In this document: positions 22,365-35,600 of the stretch, piece by piece
Layout of the letters: every line of letters starts with the position of its first letter
Numbering within the stretch: position 1 is the stretch's first letter
Assembly: GCA_963921825.1 (NCBI GenBank)
Contig: OY997591.1
Coordinates: 34,121,825 to 34,185,824 of the forward strand
Reading direction: 5' to 3'
DNA length: 64,000 nucleotides
From: Erodium maritimum
Taxonomy: Eukaryota; Streptophyta; Magnoliopsida; Geraniales; Geraniaceae
Notes under the pieces: model-generated
Seen by the model: the letters and a program-made list of their open reading frames with translations, nothing else
What the model was told of the DNA's origin: nothing
The model's database searches: none
Program-made: the position numbers and the translations under genes

Positions 22365-25241
22365 CGGTATTAACTCTATAGAGCTACATCTCTCTACTTC
22401 CAAAGATTCATGGGTATTAGATACCATGACTGAATCTCACACATGCACTAATATATGGTGGCTGAAAGTAGGAGAGATTTGGAAAGCACGAAATGGACCT
22501 CAGAGTTGTGGCAACTGCTGTAGGATCCATGAGTCTTGCTTTGCCAAGAGGCCTTGTCTTAGTATTGTATAATGTATATTGCATACCTACTTTTAGTAGG
22601 AATATTATATCTGTATCCGTGTTTGACAAGGAAGGATATAATGTTAATATTGGAAATGGAGTTTTCAATGTTCTATGCAATGATATGTTTTATACCAGTA
22701 CTGACATGGTTGGAGGATTGTACATATTAGATATGGGTAACAATGCCTCAAGTTCTATATATTCCGTTAATACCAAGAGGTCTAAATCCAACGATTTAAA
22801 CCTAACTCTGTTATGGTACTGTCATTTGGGTCGCATAAACAAGAAGCGCCTATCAGCACTTCAGAAGTGCGGGCTTTCAGGTTCATTCGAATTCCATTCG
22901 ATCGATAGGTGCAAGGTTTGTTTGATGGGCAAAATGACTAAAGTGCCCTTTATCGATCGCGATGAAAGGGCGGGTGAATTATTGGGGCTGATACACTCGA
23001 ATGTGTGTAGACCAATAAGTTCACTTGTCAGGAGGGGTTTTAACTACTTTATCACATTTACTGATGATTACAGTAAATATGGTTATGTCTCTTCGGTGAG
23101 ACATAAGTCTGAAGCTTTTGATAAATTCAAAGAGTTTAAGACTATAGTAGAAAACCAGCTCGACAAAGGTATTAAGGCACTTCGATTGGATCGAGGTGGA
23201 AAATACTTGACCACAGAGTTATTAGATCATCTAAAAGAGAATGGGATCCTTTTGGAATGGACTCCTCCTAGGTCACTGTAGTTGAAAGGTGTAGCCAAAC
23301 GGAGAAATCGGACATTGTTAGACAATGGTCTGTTCCATGATTAGTTGGACTGATCTCCCAATCTCTTTTAGGGGTTTTGCTCTAGAGACGACCGCATTCA
23401 TAGTGAATCGGGCTTCGACGAATGGTGTGGAAGGGACACCATTTTAAAAATGGTACGGGATGATGTCCGCTTTGTCCTTCCTAAAGATTTGTGGTTGCGA
23501 GGCTTATGTGAAACATTTGGTTTCGACTAAGCTCGAACCAAGATCTGAGATATGCACCTTCGTGTGGTATCCCAAAGCAACAAGGGGATACTATTTCTAC
23601 AATCCCAGTGAGAACATGGTGTTCGTCGCTTGGGGTGGGGTCTTTATGGAAAAGAAGTTTTGTTTCCAAAGACGTCATTGGGAGGACTGTGCATCTCGAA
23701 GAAATTCAGGATGGTACAGATCTGTCTAAACCAATTGGCAACCCAGTAGAAAGGAGCCAGAGATTGTCGTAGAGTAAGAACCAATTCCTGTTACAATTCC
23801 GGAAGGTCCAAGGCGATTTGAAAGGATCAATCTTCCACCTCCAAGATATGGTATCCGGAGGTGACAATGAAGTCATGGTAGATCACGATGATCCAGCCAC
23901 CTTTCAGGAAGTCGTGGATGGGCCCAACTCCGAGTTATGGCTGGGAGCCATGAGGGAGGAAATGCAATCCATGTCAGACAACCGATTCTGGGAACCGGTT
24001 GATCCCATCAATGGTGTGAGGACCATAGGGTGCAAATGGATCTTCAAGGTGAAGATGGACATGGACGGCAACCCTCTGACCTACAAAGCTCAACTGGTGG
24101 CGAAAGGTTATAGGCAAATCCAATGGATTGACTATGAGGAAACCTTCTCCTTAGTGGCTATGGTCAAAATCGATCCAAATTCTTCTTGACATAACTGCGT
24201 ATCATAATTACGAGATATGGCAAGTGGATGTCAAAACCGCTTTCCTAAATGGAAATTTGACTGAGTACGTTTGTATGTCTCGGCCCAAAGGTTTTGACGA
24301 TCCGAAGAATAAAGGAAAGATTTATAAGTTGTTGAAATCCATTTATGGATTGAAACGAACTTCTCGGAGTTGGATCCTTCGTTTTGATGAAGCTGTAATT
24401 GGATTTGGCTTAATCAAGAACGAGGATGAATCTTGCGTTTATAAGAAGGCTAGTGGGAGCAATATTACCTTTCTGGTTCTCATTGAAAACGACATCCCAA
24501 CCTTGCACGAGACTAAAGCTTGGTTGAGGAAGTGTTTTTCAATAAAGGACTTAGGCGATGCTTCTCATATCTTAAGGATTAAGATATGTAGAGATCGCAC
24601 CAAGAGGGTCTTGGATTTAAGTCAGGGAACCTATGTGAACAAGGCATTGAGTAGGTTCTTAATGCTCGATTCAAAGAAAGGACTCTTACCCACTAGTCAT
24701 GGCATTCATCTCAGCAAGACTCAGTGTCCTAAGACACCTGATGAGCTGAAAAGGATGATGAGAATCCTATGCGCCTGGGGGCAGGATCGATCATATATGC
24801 CATGACATGTATGAGACCAGACGTCTCGTAAGCCTTATGTTGTACCAGTAGACATCATTCTAACCCGGGGGAAAGATGATGCTGAACTAGTCGTCGAAGG
24901 ATGAGTAGACGCTAGTTTTCCAAGACAAATCCAGATGACTTTAGAACTCAATCAGGATATGTGTTTACGCTGAATGGCAGAGCTTTAGCTGGGAAAGCGT
25001 ATAGCAAGATACCATTGCCGAATCTACGATAGAGGCCAAGTACATGGATGCTGCAGAGGCAGCTAAGGAGGCTATGTGGATTTGGAAATTCATGGCAGGG
25101 CTGGGTGTAATTAAAAACCCATCCAGTCCGGTGAATCCATTTTGCGACAACACAAGGGCCATTGCGCAAGCTAAAAGCCTAGATCGCATAACAAATCCAA
25201 ACATGTACTGCGGCGTATCCACCTCATCAGATAAATACTGA
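22365..25241 (+). pseudogene. Copia pol pseudogene (protease, integrase, RT, RNase H)
   Basis: Domain order is as in Copia. The protease remnant at about 22411-22440 reads VLDTMTES where DTGS is expected. GAG-pre-integrase and integrase lie at 22493-23281, ending in TAG. The integrase C-terminal part is at 23460-23729, RT at 23818-24189 and 24224-24805, and RNase H at 25044-25241. The RT catalytic box is IEND (24482-24493) in place of YVDD, and the segment after it is shortened. Stops at 23279 and around 23341-23400, plus frame changes, separate the pieces. No active polyprotein can be made. Confidence 0.93.
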
Positions 25242-25378
25242 ACTGAGGTGAAGTGAAGATAACCGATATTGCAATAGATGATAACATAGCCAACCCTTTG
25301 ACTAAGGCAGTGTCACTGCCTGAACATGTTAGACATGTAAAGTCGATGGGGACATATTGGAGTTTAGATTGGAACTAG

Positions 25379-25392
25379 GGCAAGTGGGAGAT
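25379..25392 (+). other. Polypurine tract of Copia element
   Basis: GGCAAGTGGGAGAT directly before the 3' LTR, the plus-strand primer site. Confidence 0.85.
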
Positions 25393-27080
25393 TGTTAGTC
25401 TTAGTGCCCGTAGTTCAATCCTAAATGTCCAAATGTATATATCATCGTTAGCAATAAAATTAAAGCGGCTTTATATTACTTATGTGTTGGAGTAATATAT
25501 CGATGTGTGCTCTGATCTATGCCCACCATGCGAATAGAACCATAGATCGAGATAGATCACACTCGATGGGTCCCTAGTCAACAAAGCTTCACTAGAAGCG
25601 ACTAGTATGAAAGATGGCTCTTTATGGCTTACGTTCTGTTAGTCATTGGAATGGGATTCCGGAGTCTGATCATAGATATCATGTGGGACATGATATTGGA
25701 CGACCCGCCCTGAATATGTGCCATAGATTAAGTCATGAACATAATCAGTGTTGTAGCTTGTCATGTATCCTTAGACCAAGGAGTCTTTGTGATCGCTATG
25801 TAGTCAACAACTGAGTTTGACCTGAGCCTAACGTTGTCCGTAACAGGGCTTCCATAACGGCCAGGATTGGCTTGGGGACGGGCTACATGAGTGACACGAA
25901 AGACGGCTAAGGGATTTATCCCTCATACTAAGGTATGGGAAAGATATCGGTTCTCGGCCACTTGATCGAGAGTGACTGGAAGAATAGCATGGCCATGCAC
26001 ATGATACTGGGTATCATATCTTCAGTCATCTCACATATCAAGGAACGGTGATTGAGAATAATAAGGATGACGGCTCTATGCCTTATCTCAATCAGGATAT
26101 CGGAGATAAAAGGATAATGACAGGGACGACGGAAAGGTTAGAATCGACAGGGTCGATTCGTTATGTAGTGTCAGGCAATACTAAAGTCTCGTTAGTTGCC
26201 ACTTAAATAGGATCAAGTAAAATGGGATTTTACGTTGATCTATTGACATGCATAAACCTAAGGGTCACACCGGAGGATGAAACTCATTGACACATTTATG
26301 GAGAATGGCCAAAAGGGAGTTGTCTCGGGACATGACCAAAACTGGGTTTTGGGTCATGTGCCCGTACGTGAATAGGACTTTACGGATCGAGACAAGGCTT
26401 GGAGTCTTGGGATTGATCGCGTCGGATAATGTTGGACATTTCCGGTATGGAAGGCTTGGAGGCGATGAGCGAATCACGGGACCTCGTTAGAAATGGCCAC
26501 GGGCCATGTTCCAAGAGGCCCATGAAAGGCCCATGCAACCAAGGCCCATAGAACTAATTAATCAAGTCTTGATTAATTAGTACTAAGTAAGCAAGACAAG
26601 GATTAAGGTGTTGGTGATTCACCACCTAACCCAATCTTGTCTTGCCATACTTTGTCCTATTTACACCTTACTTGACACCATACTTGTCCCATGCCTTTAG
26701 TTGGACAAGTATGGGTTTTGTTATGTTTAAGTCATCTTTTTTCAACATAACAAACACAAGACAAGAATAGGAAACACATTTTCTCTCCCTCTTCCATGGC
26801 CATTTCGGGTTTGGCTAGTTTCCACCTCCATGTTTGTGTTCTTGAGTCCTCAAAGAGAAGAACTACGTGGCTTTGATTCCCATGTGGATACGTAGGCGTC
26901 TTGGAGACTCAAGCCAATCATTCGTTAACCGGTGTTCTTGTTTTGGTAAGAACTAGTGCTGAATTTTTCTCTTGTTAATCCATTCTTTGTTAGTTGTTTC
27001 ATGGTTCTAATTGTCTCTTGGTTTTCATTGATTTTCCGCTGCGAGTTGGTTCATCTCCAACCCTACCTCGAGACCCAACA
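25393..27080 (+). repeat. 3' LTR of Copia element
   Basis: 1688 bp. It matches the 5' LTR in all stretches compared and is followed by the TSD TAGTC. Confidence 0.95.
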
Positions 27081-27085
27081 TAGTC

Positions 27086-27676
27086 AACATGATGAAATTG
27101 GAAAAATATTGATATTGTGACGATTTTCATGTTTGTACTCTTGTTGACATTTAGATTTCTTGCTACAATTATGTTGATCATCATGTTTGTACAAAAGAGC
27201 ATATTACACTTCAGGATACCATGGGTGACGTGGTTTACTTCACATCACAGTTTGGATTGCATGGTTAGTACTTATTGGTGAACTAGAATGTTTGGATTAT
27301 TTAGTATATTTATGTGCTAAGTAAAGTTAATGCTTGTGATTTTGGTCTTTCAGAGCGATTGAGTGATGATGATGCTTCTCAAATTGGTTTAGATCTCTAG
27401 AAAGTCCTCGCACTTTAAAGGCCACCAACATGAAATAAGAAAAAGGCAGATGGTGATTTCAATAGTGCTCCCTCTAGGTGAATAACAAGGTTTTTGCAAA
27501 CTTTTCCTCTTTTTGTTGAGAAAGGTTCTTATGAAACTTTGGTTAGGATGCATGAAAATTGCTAGGGCGAAAAAAAAGTAAGTAGTCTATTTTTTCTACA
27601 AGACTCTAGAAAAGGAAGAGGTTTTTAAGGAGAATAAATTTGTCTTCATTTTCATTTGTTTTTCATCACAGAAAGA
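27086..27676. other. Host interval with exon-like repeat, right copy
   Basis: Positions 27100-27240 repeat 18330-18470 with divergence (DHHVCTKEHITLQDTMGDVV against DHHDGTRKQITLQDTIDGVV). A further open piece near 27492-27566 reads ITRFLQTFPLFVEKGSYETL. I do not recognise the parent gene. Confidence 0.45.
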
Positions 27677-27681
27677 TGCAC

Positions 27682-30402
27682 TGTCACGCCCCAATTTCAG
27701 TAAACCGAACACGGGACGCGAACATTTAAAATCATAAAACACTTGAAACCTGTTTTGAATAAATACTCTGAAATTACCATTTAGTTATCAAAAATAATAA
27801 TAATTACAACACAAACGTCCCAACAAATGGACAAGGTACAGTATCCGTCACTAGACTCAACAAAAATAAAGACCAGACTCCGCTCCTAGCTCCACAAGCT
27901 TCAAGAGCTAACCTAGTCCGTCCGGTGATCGGTACCTGTAGGAAAAGTAGCTAGGGGTGAGCGTTCGCTCACCACCACAGATAACAGGCTGACTATGGCA
28001 TAATTAGTAGATAAAGCCAGTAGCACCAAAACCAAACCCAACACCGAGACTACAAACCCCAACTCAAATACTCAACTGACCCACAACCCGTTCATTCCAC
28101 AACAGACTCAACCTCCAACTCGTAAAGTAAACCCGACACAACCATTTATGACCTCCTCCAAAGACACAAACACGGATCAGGCTAGCCAAAGAATGCTCAG
28201 AACCTGCCGAGACTCGCACACGGATCAGGCCAGCCAAAGAAATGCTCGTAACCTGCCGAGACCCGGTCACGGATCAGGCTAGCCCAAGAATGCTCATAAC
28301 CTTTCGAGATCCGGACACGGAACAGGCTAGCCAAAGAATGCTCAGAACCTGTCGAGACTCGAGTTTGGTCAGGCCAGCCAAACAATGCTCGTAACCTGCC
28401 AAAATCCACACCACTCCCCGACACGAAGTCGGGTTCAACAACCCCACGGGCCATCATGGCCTCCTAAGACACACCAACTGTAACTCACGGGCTCAACAAC
28501 CCCACGGGCACTCATGGCCACCCAAGACACCAATAATAATACACGGGCTCTCAAGACCACCCAAGACACCAATAATAATACACGGGCTCTCAAGGCCACC
28601 CAAGACACCAATAATAATACACGGGCTCTCAAGGCCACCCAAGACATAAATTAAACAGTCAACCTCCGAGCATGGTCATATGCCTCCAGTAATTCTAATA
28701 ACGCTAAGTTCTCTGGTCCTACGACACTACTAAGTGTCACATGCTTTTCTCATAAACGCTATGTTCCCATATCATGCTTTTCTAATATTTAAATAAACCT
28801 ACTCGACCCACGACACCCCGATGTCACATGCAATTCTACTGTTAACTTTCCCTAATCAGGGCCGAGATCCGGCTACTTTTCCCTACCTCGTATAAAACTC
28901 CAAAAGTGCTCCACTAAGTCTCGATGTGATCCCAGTCACTCGTCGAGCTTCCCTTTGCCTCGGTCCGCAGCACGATCTAAAAGAACACAAATTTAAGGCA
29001 CTTTTAAACTAGTACGAATAAACCGAAATTCAATAAACTTAACGCCCAAACGTAACCCCGACAATGTCGATTACTCCCAAACTTCCCAATTACTCGACAT
29101 TGTCGATAAAAGACCCGTAAAGGCCCGATTCGCCCGACATGGCGAATCTGCCCGGGTTTTGTAAATGCCCTTCCGGGGCTCCAAAAATTCTCGTTTTCGT
29201 TTCTACGGTCTTAGAATAATTCAAGGAACCCAAAGCACTTGACGGAATCGAATTCCGACTTCCGAGTCAAATAATTAACGTTTAAAGTTTCTAAAACCCG
29301 TTAATTACAACCTTTCCAATTTAATTCCAAATTTCGATTCGGTTATGGATAAATGGTCCGGGGAACGTTTTAAACCTCCCGAACACTAAAACCGAGCACC
29401 CGAGTACGTGGGCCCCACCCGGCCCACTTGGCCGTGGCCCCTAGGATTTCAATGGGGCTCGGCCACCATGGTGGTGGCCGGCCCTAGGTCCGGCCAGCCA
29501 CCTCCTATGGTGGCCGGCCACCTCCTATGGTGGCCGGCCACCCCCTATGGTGGCCGGAGCTGCTCCCGAGCTCCCGGTCGCCGGAAAACGTTCAATCAAA
29601 CCTCCAAACACCTCTAAAATGTCTCCAACACTTCCCCAACATCAATACAACCCTAACCCATTCATTTTAACAAAACCCTAGCTTTTGAAACTAAACAAAA
29701 CGACGATCGGTTTAGGTCTTACCAACGAGGAAGACGAGGGGAAGAAGATTGCTCCTTTCCTTGAGACGATCCAATGGTTGATAACGTGAATAGTACCACA
29801 AACCCTAACTTCTCTCTCTTTTCTCTCTTCTTCTCCTTCTCTCTCTAAAACTCTCTTCTTTTTCAAAACTAACACATTTTCCCTTTTTTTCCCTTTTTTA
29901 CAAGTGTGGCCGGCCACCCCCTTGTCCCTTCTAGTTTCCCCCCCAAAACTAACACCACCACAATTTGGACAAGTGTCAAGGTGGGTCCCACACCTTTTTG
30001 GAAAATATCTACTTGATATTTTCCAATCAGATTCGCGAAAATCGGACGTTTCGGGCCCCGAACGGGCACTTTTCCCAAGAAATTACGAAACTTGGCGGGC
30101 TACAAGGAAACGGCTCAACTAAGACCGCTGCGACAACGGCTAAGCTTTTTGGATCCAAAACGGTCCTCGAATGGACCAAAACGTCGCTCGGTTGACTTTT
30201 CCAGCGAAAAGTCAACATTTCCCAAATTGATCAGAAAGTTGCCCTGAGTCCCCCAGAACTCATTTTGGTCGATAACGGGGTCAACTTAAGTCTGGTATGA
30301 CCCTCAGGTCAATTTAGGTTAAATTAAGTGTTTGTCTTAAAATTTTTAAATTTTCCTGTTTTTCGCAGGTTTGACTGGCGTTGATCGGAAGTGGTTATTA
30401 CA
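27682..30402 (-). repeat. Gypsy solo LTR, reverse (2721 bp)
   Basis: It reads TGTCACGCCCCAATT at the left and GGTTATTACA at the right, the complement of the LTR of the element at 57156. The direct pentamer TGCAC lies at 27677-27681 and 30403-30407. No internal sequence adjoins it. Inside are about five 48-49-nt units (28170-28400), short units of about 39 nt (28540-28650) and a 21-nt unit CCTCCTATGGTGGCCGGCCAC repeated near 29490-29560. Confidence 0.94.
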
Positions 30403-31399
30403 TGCACTCCCATATAGGCATCATTGTTTAAATATGTCAACGAAATGCTTAACCAAGAAAAAAAAGTAACAGACAGATTGTTGCTAGCAAAGTATAGGGC
30501 ATGCTCATTAGTTATGAAACCCGAGGTTTTACATCATTTTGTATAGTATTATCAATTTCACCTTCTGCATTGATACCATAAGAACCAGCCAGTCCTTTGT
30601 GGCATGTTTTTATGCTGAAGGTTGATTCTTTTTCAACCTGAACAAGTTATTGCTTCCTTGAATCGGTAGCACACTAGATGGTTTTTTCCTTCCCTCTATC
30701 ATCATATTATAACATTTTGGTCATGGTTATAGCAATTGTTGTTTCAGCTTCATCGCTAGGGACGAAGGACGAGATGATTCATGATGAAATTTGGGATTTA
30801 AGTTGAAAAATGGACCATTGGAATTTAGTTGTCCTTGCTATCTTATTGATCCTTTTTTTCCACACAAGAACAAGGCTGAAATTCATCTCTTTTAATTTAT
30901 TTGTATATATAGATTGGTTTAATTTTTTTATGGACGAGAGCGTAAACGATACACCCATAACCAGTTGTTACACCTTAGAGAGGTAAATATGTATTTCTCT
31001 TTCTTTAATGTATGATATAATATGACGTTGAACATTGACAATGATGTATTAAACGACTAATATCATTTGTTAGTTTAGGCTCTTAAATAGTTTCAAAAGA
31101 TTGTAATGTTTTGTAATAGTATATAACAAGCTGAGGTAAATGCAACACATTATTATCTCTGAGATAATATGTATATTTTGAAATACCCGTGCCGACTTAT
31201 TTATTCGTTAATCAATGTTACCATCTTTATGTTTATTGGTCTTGGTGGTATTTCTTTTGATTCTCGTCTTCAGTTTCCTTGTCGTTGTCCTCAACATCAT
31301 GCATCTCTTGGAGGCCCCCATCATAATTTGGGATAACAGTTAGTTCCGCTACAACTAATGAAGTTTTAGGCTGGGTCTTTTGGTAATGAGCGTCCACTT

Positions 31400-31740
31400 C
31401 GTACATAATTGATGGCAAAACCTTTTCCGAGACTTATAATCCTCTATGCGACACCTTGTTCACGATCTTATACTCTCCACCCAGTTTCGGATCATCGACG
31501 TAAAATATCTATTACGCACAAAATTATTTATAAAAACGACGTTCCAACAATAATGCATATTATAATTGAGAACTTTCCTGTTTGGCCATGGTTGCGAGGA
31601 AAAAATGGATATATCCATAAGCATTTGTGTTGGTATTTATGGATATAAAACCATTATCTACTTTCACGGTATTCATATCATACCATCGACATTTAAACAA
31701 AACAATCGACATCCTTCTAATGTAGATAAGCTAAACTACG
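31400..31740 (-). pseudogene. DUF4216-like C-terminus of CACTA transposase
   Basis: Reverse-strand pieces read IVLFKCRWYDMNTVKVDNGF, then FFLATMAKQ and, after about 65 nt with stops (intron or insertion), FYVDDPKLGGEYKIVNKVSH. This is the pattern of the domain that follows the transposase core in plant CACTA TNPD-type proteins (VLFxCxWYD ... DPFxLAxQxxQVFYxxDP). Stops and frame changes make it non-functional. Confidence 0.6.
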
Positions 31741-32337
31741 TATGACGCTCAAACAATGTACCCAACGCCCGCACCACGAAGTGCCAACCGTTCAGAGGCT
31801 TGCGCCCAACTAGGGCCTAGAGATGACCCAACGTGGGTGAAGCAGTACGACCAACTGCTCAAGAAAGCCAATCAACGTTGCGACTATATTATGAGCCTGA
31901 TGCGCGATAAAGTTGATGACCTTCCTCCACCCCCTAATGGTATTCCCTTATTTAGGGAGAAACATGCGTGTTAAACCTGATTCAGTATGGTCCTCAACAT
32001 GTAGAGGAGCCTGAGTGGTTTAAGCATTGTGTTAAAATGATGGAAGAATAAAAAGCAACGAACGTGTGTATTGCTGCAAGCTTGGGTGCTGCTTAAATCT
32101 ATTATACTCTGTTTGTGTGTTATGTTCCAACTACCGAATGATAAATGATGTGTACAAACAATTTACTATTTCAAAACTTATATATATGAAATGTTCTTTT
32201 TTCTATATATGGACTTCTTCATACTGGTTTATGTTGTGTGTACATATGTTAATGGGAATAATCATATAGTGTTTATATGCAGATTGTACACTATCTTATA
32301 CTTGTGTGTCGAATACAATATCTATTGATCAAGTCAT

Positions 32338-32580
32338 GACATTAGCCACAGATGCCACATCTGTGGGTAAAGTATCCTCACTTTACCCACTGATACAATT
32401 TACTTGAGACACGGATATCATATCCGTTGGGCAACTCGTCACTTTACCCACGGATGTCACATTTATGGCTAAAGTACAATCACTTCAGCCACATATACAA
32501 ATTACTTGTGACACATATATCATATATGTGGGGAAAGTCCTCACTTTACCCACGGATATCGCATCCATTGGCCAAGTTAA
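32338..32580. repeat. CACTA subterminal palindromic array
   Basis: Several units such as CACAGATGCCACATCTGTGG, CGGATATCATATCCG and CACATATATCATATATGTG alternate with GGTAAAGT/ACTTTACC spacers every 40-50 bp. Such arrays are the usual transposase-binding subterminal regions of plant CACTA elements. Confidence 0.65.
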
Positions 32581-32602
32581 ATCTGCAAGACTGCAAACTG
32601 AA

Positions 32603-35600
32603 GCAAGATTGGTCCGAGCTCCAAGGGCTTTGTCCCCTCCTAATGTGCTTCTGTGGAAAGTGTGAATGCAAAATCAATGACAGAAATCAGGCAATGCGTG
32701 ATAAAGACAAGGTTTGCTAATTTCTCATCAGACTCGATGAGGAGTTCTCCACAATCACGTCACAAATACTCATAATTGATCCCATTCCTGGCAGCAGAAT
32801 ACCTTTTTAGCCGTTTCTCAAGACGAGTTACAACGAGGAGCTTCTGTTCGATAGAACTCGTAGTCAGTGGCACTAACAGCGCACCGACAAGAGAAGGACT
32901 CACTCCATGCTGGTGAGAATGGGAGCACCATCGGAGAAGCTGCAAAGGAGTTCCGTCGATGTAGCCCTTGTGGAAAAACAGGACATGAAATGGAGTCCTA
33001 CTTCCAAATCGTTGGCTATCCACCTCACTAGAGCAAGAACATAGGTGAAGGAGGGCGTGGTGGCGGCCCTGGACGTGGCCGCAGTGGTCGGAGCGAAAGA
33101 GGTGGTTTTGGGAGAGGAGGTTTTGCACCCTCTGTTACGATACCTGGTAAATTTGAAATTGGAATTAAAACAGCTCCTTTGGGATCACGAGGCTTATGAA
33201 AGTTGGGTCTCCCCTCAACAAAGCCCAATAGGAATGGACGAATTTTCAAACCAACTAACTCAAGCCTAACGAAACCATCTCTTGGAATTGCTTTCAAGAC
33301 CCATCGTAAGTCAAGCTCAACCGTTCAGGACATTAGTAAGTGCATCCACCTTAAACTTTTCTAGTAACAAAGCATGGGCGGTCGACTTAGGAGCAACTAA
33401 TCATATCTCTTGTAATGAAACTCACTTAATTAATATTATGCCAAAATTAGATCTCTTACCTGTAGAGATGCCTAATGGTGACAAGGCGTCCATTGTTGCG
33501 GTTGGCGACGTAAATTTTGATAAAAACATTTACGCCTTCAATACGTGCTAGTTGTGCCCGAATTTTATTTCAACTTGATGTCTGTGAGCCAAATAACTCG
33601 AGATCTTAATTGTGCACTAGCCTTTTATTGGAATTGTTGTGTTATTCATGACTTACACTCGATGACGATGATTGGTACGGGTAGAATTCTAAATGGTCTC
33701 TACTATTTGGAACCAACGACAATTGGGAAGGCTTTGATGGCTCACGGTTACAATAATGCATAATTGTGTTATCGGCGTTTGGGGCACATCCTAGCTCAAC
33801 GGTTATCGCTAATTCCATCTTTATTTATCCCAATTAATAAACTCAAACTACCAGTTTATGATGCATGTTGTAGGGCGAAACAAACCAGGTTGACTTTTCA
33901 AGTTCGTAATAATAAATCCTTGCGTATTTTTGAATTAATACATTGCGATATTTGGGGCGCTTACCACACACTATAATTATCTGGTTTCCATTACTTCTTG
34001 TCAGTTGTGGATGATTATAGTAGGACGACATGAGTATTCTTAATGAAACACAAATTAGAGACTAAGACGCTTCTCTTAAGCTTCTTTCATTGGGTTCTGG
34101 GATAGTTTGACACTCATATTAAACGTCTACGAGCACATTTGAGATGGAGTTTCAAACAAGCTGCGCTGGGACACCACAACAAAATGGAGTTATGGAATGA
34201 AACCATCGCCACATATTAGAATTTGCCCGAGCTCTACGCTTTAAGGCCAGACTCCCATTAAAGTTTTGGGGAGAATGTACTCTCACAACAACCTACCTGA
34301 TTAATCGGACACCACTATCAGCATCGAGAACAAAACACCTTTCGAGATGTTGTTTAGGAAGGTACCATCCTATGACCACCAGAGAAGTTTCGGGTGTTTG
34401 TGTTATGTTCATCAACAAACAAAAGACAAGTTCTCCTCACGTTCCCGACCATGTATTTTTCTATTTTTCTAGGATATACAAACAGGCAAAAGGGTTATCG
34501 TGTGTATGACATTGAATTAGCGAAAATTGTGATTTCTCGCGATGCCCAATTTTGGTAAAACACATTCCCTAGAGAACAATGCCTGGTCCCGGACGGTGAC
34601 AAACATGTATCGGCTGCACACTTTACCAGTCCGCAAGATCTACCTTTTGGAACACTTGTGGCTCCTAGATCACCAAAAGTTGACAAAGACGTCATGGGTC
34701 TGGTTGACAGTGAGCAGACTGAGGGAGTCATAACGGCTCTAGATCGTCCACGTTAGAAACGCACTCGCACTATGTCCAAACGACTCGACGGGTACGACTA
34801 TACCCTACCACCATCGGTTGCGCCACCAATTACCATTTCGCATCCTCCTACGCCTTCGATAAACTCGTCGGTATATCCACTTACACTATCAATTTCTTAT
34901 ACAAGATTTTCTTGTGCTCACACTGCCTTTTTAACCACCATCTCTTCCACGGATGAGCCACACACCTTTCAGTAGGTAGTTTGACATGTACATTGGCGAT
35001 ATGCAATGGGTCAAGAAATTGAGGCGCTAACGGAAAATAAGATTTGGAGTCTTACTACACTTCCCCTTAAGAAGAAGGTGATTGACTCGAGTGGGTGTAC
35101 AAAGTCAAATATCATCCGGATAGAACTGTTGAAAGATTCAAAGCACGTCTAGTTGCCAAAGGATACACGCAAGTTGAAGGGATTGATTTTACTGACACAT
35201 GGTCACCTTTTCGATGTTTATTAGACGTTGCAGCCATTAAGGGTTGGACGTTACACGAACTACATGTAAATAACACCTTTCTTCATAATGATTTCCATGA
35301 GGAGGTGTATATGAAAATGCCATAGGGGTTCGCCAAGAAGGGGAAGTTGCGCGTATGTCGCCTGCATAAGTCCTTATATGGGTTACGACATAAGTCTCGA
35401 AACTGGTACCAAAAGTTCACTGAGTCCATCCTGAGCCTCAGGTACAAGTTACCAACGGCAGATAATTCACTTTTCACTCTCGTGACTTAAAGGATCTTTT
35501 GTAGCTATCCTAATCTATGTTGATGATGTCATTATCACTAGGTCGGACACACATACAGATTCAATAGCTTAAGGCACGTCTGGACACACAATTTAAGATC

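Larger units (their letters stand above)
18619..27080 (+). mobile_element. Structurally complete Ty1/Copia retrotransposon with dead pol
   Basis: Two 1688-bp LTRs (18619-20306 and 25393-27080) bound the element, with TSD TAGTC at 18614-18618 and 27081-27085. The PBS TGGTATCAGAGC lies just after the 5' LTR and a purine tract just before the 3' LTR. I found no difference between the LTRs in the stretches I compared, so the insertion is young. The coding part is nevertheless broken: gag is shortened, the protease active site is altered and the RT catalytic box is lost. It must have been copied with enzymes from a relative. It sits in a degenerate duplicated host segment. Confidence 0.96.
30408..32590 (-). 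mobile_element. CACTA (En/Spm) transposon relic
   Basis: Two CACTA marks are present: a transposase C-terminal (DUF4216-like) remnant at 31400-31740 on the minus strand, and an array of palindromic subterminal motifs at 32338-32580. The terminal CACTA repeats and 3-bp TSD were not located, so the limits are set by neighbours. A 72-codon frame at 31756-31974 on + is unassigned. Confidence 0.5.

Noticed and set aside
32338-32580. CRISPR-like array of spaced palindromes
   Set aside because: Units are imperfect and alternate in orientation, with no unique spacers, in a plant nuclear context. They fit CACTA subterminal repeats.
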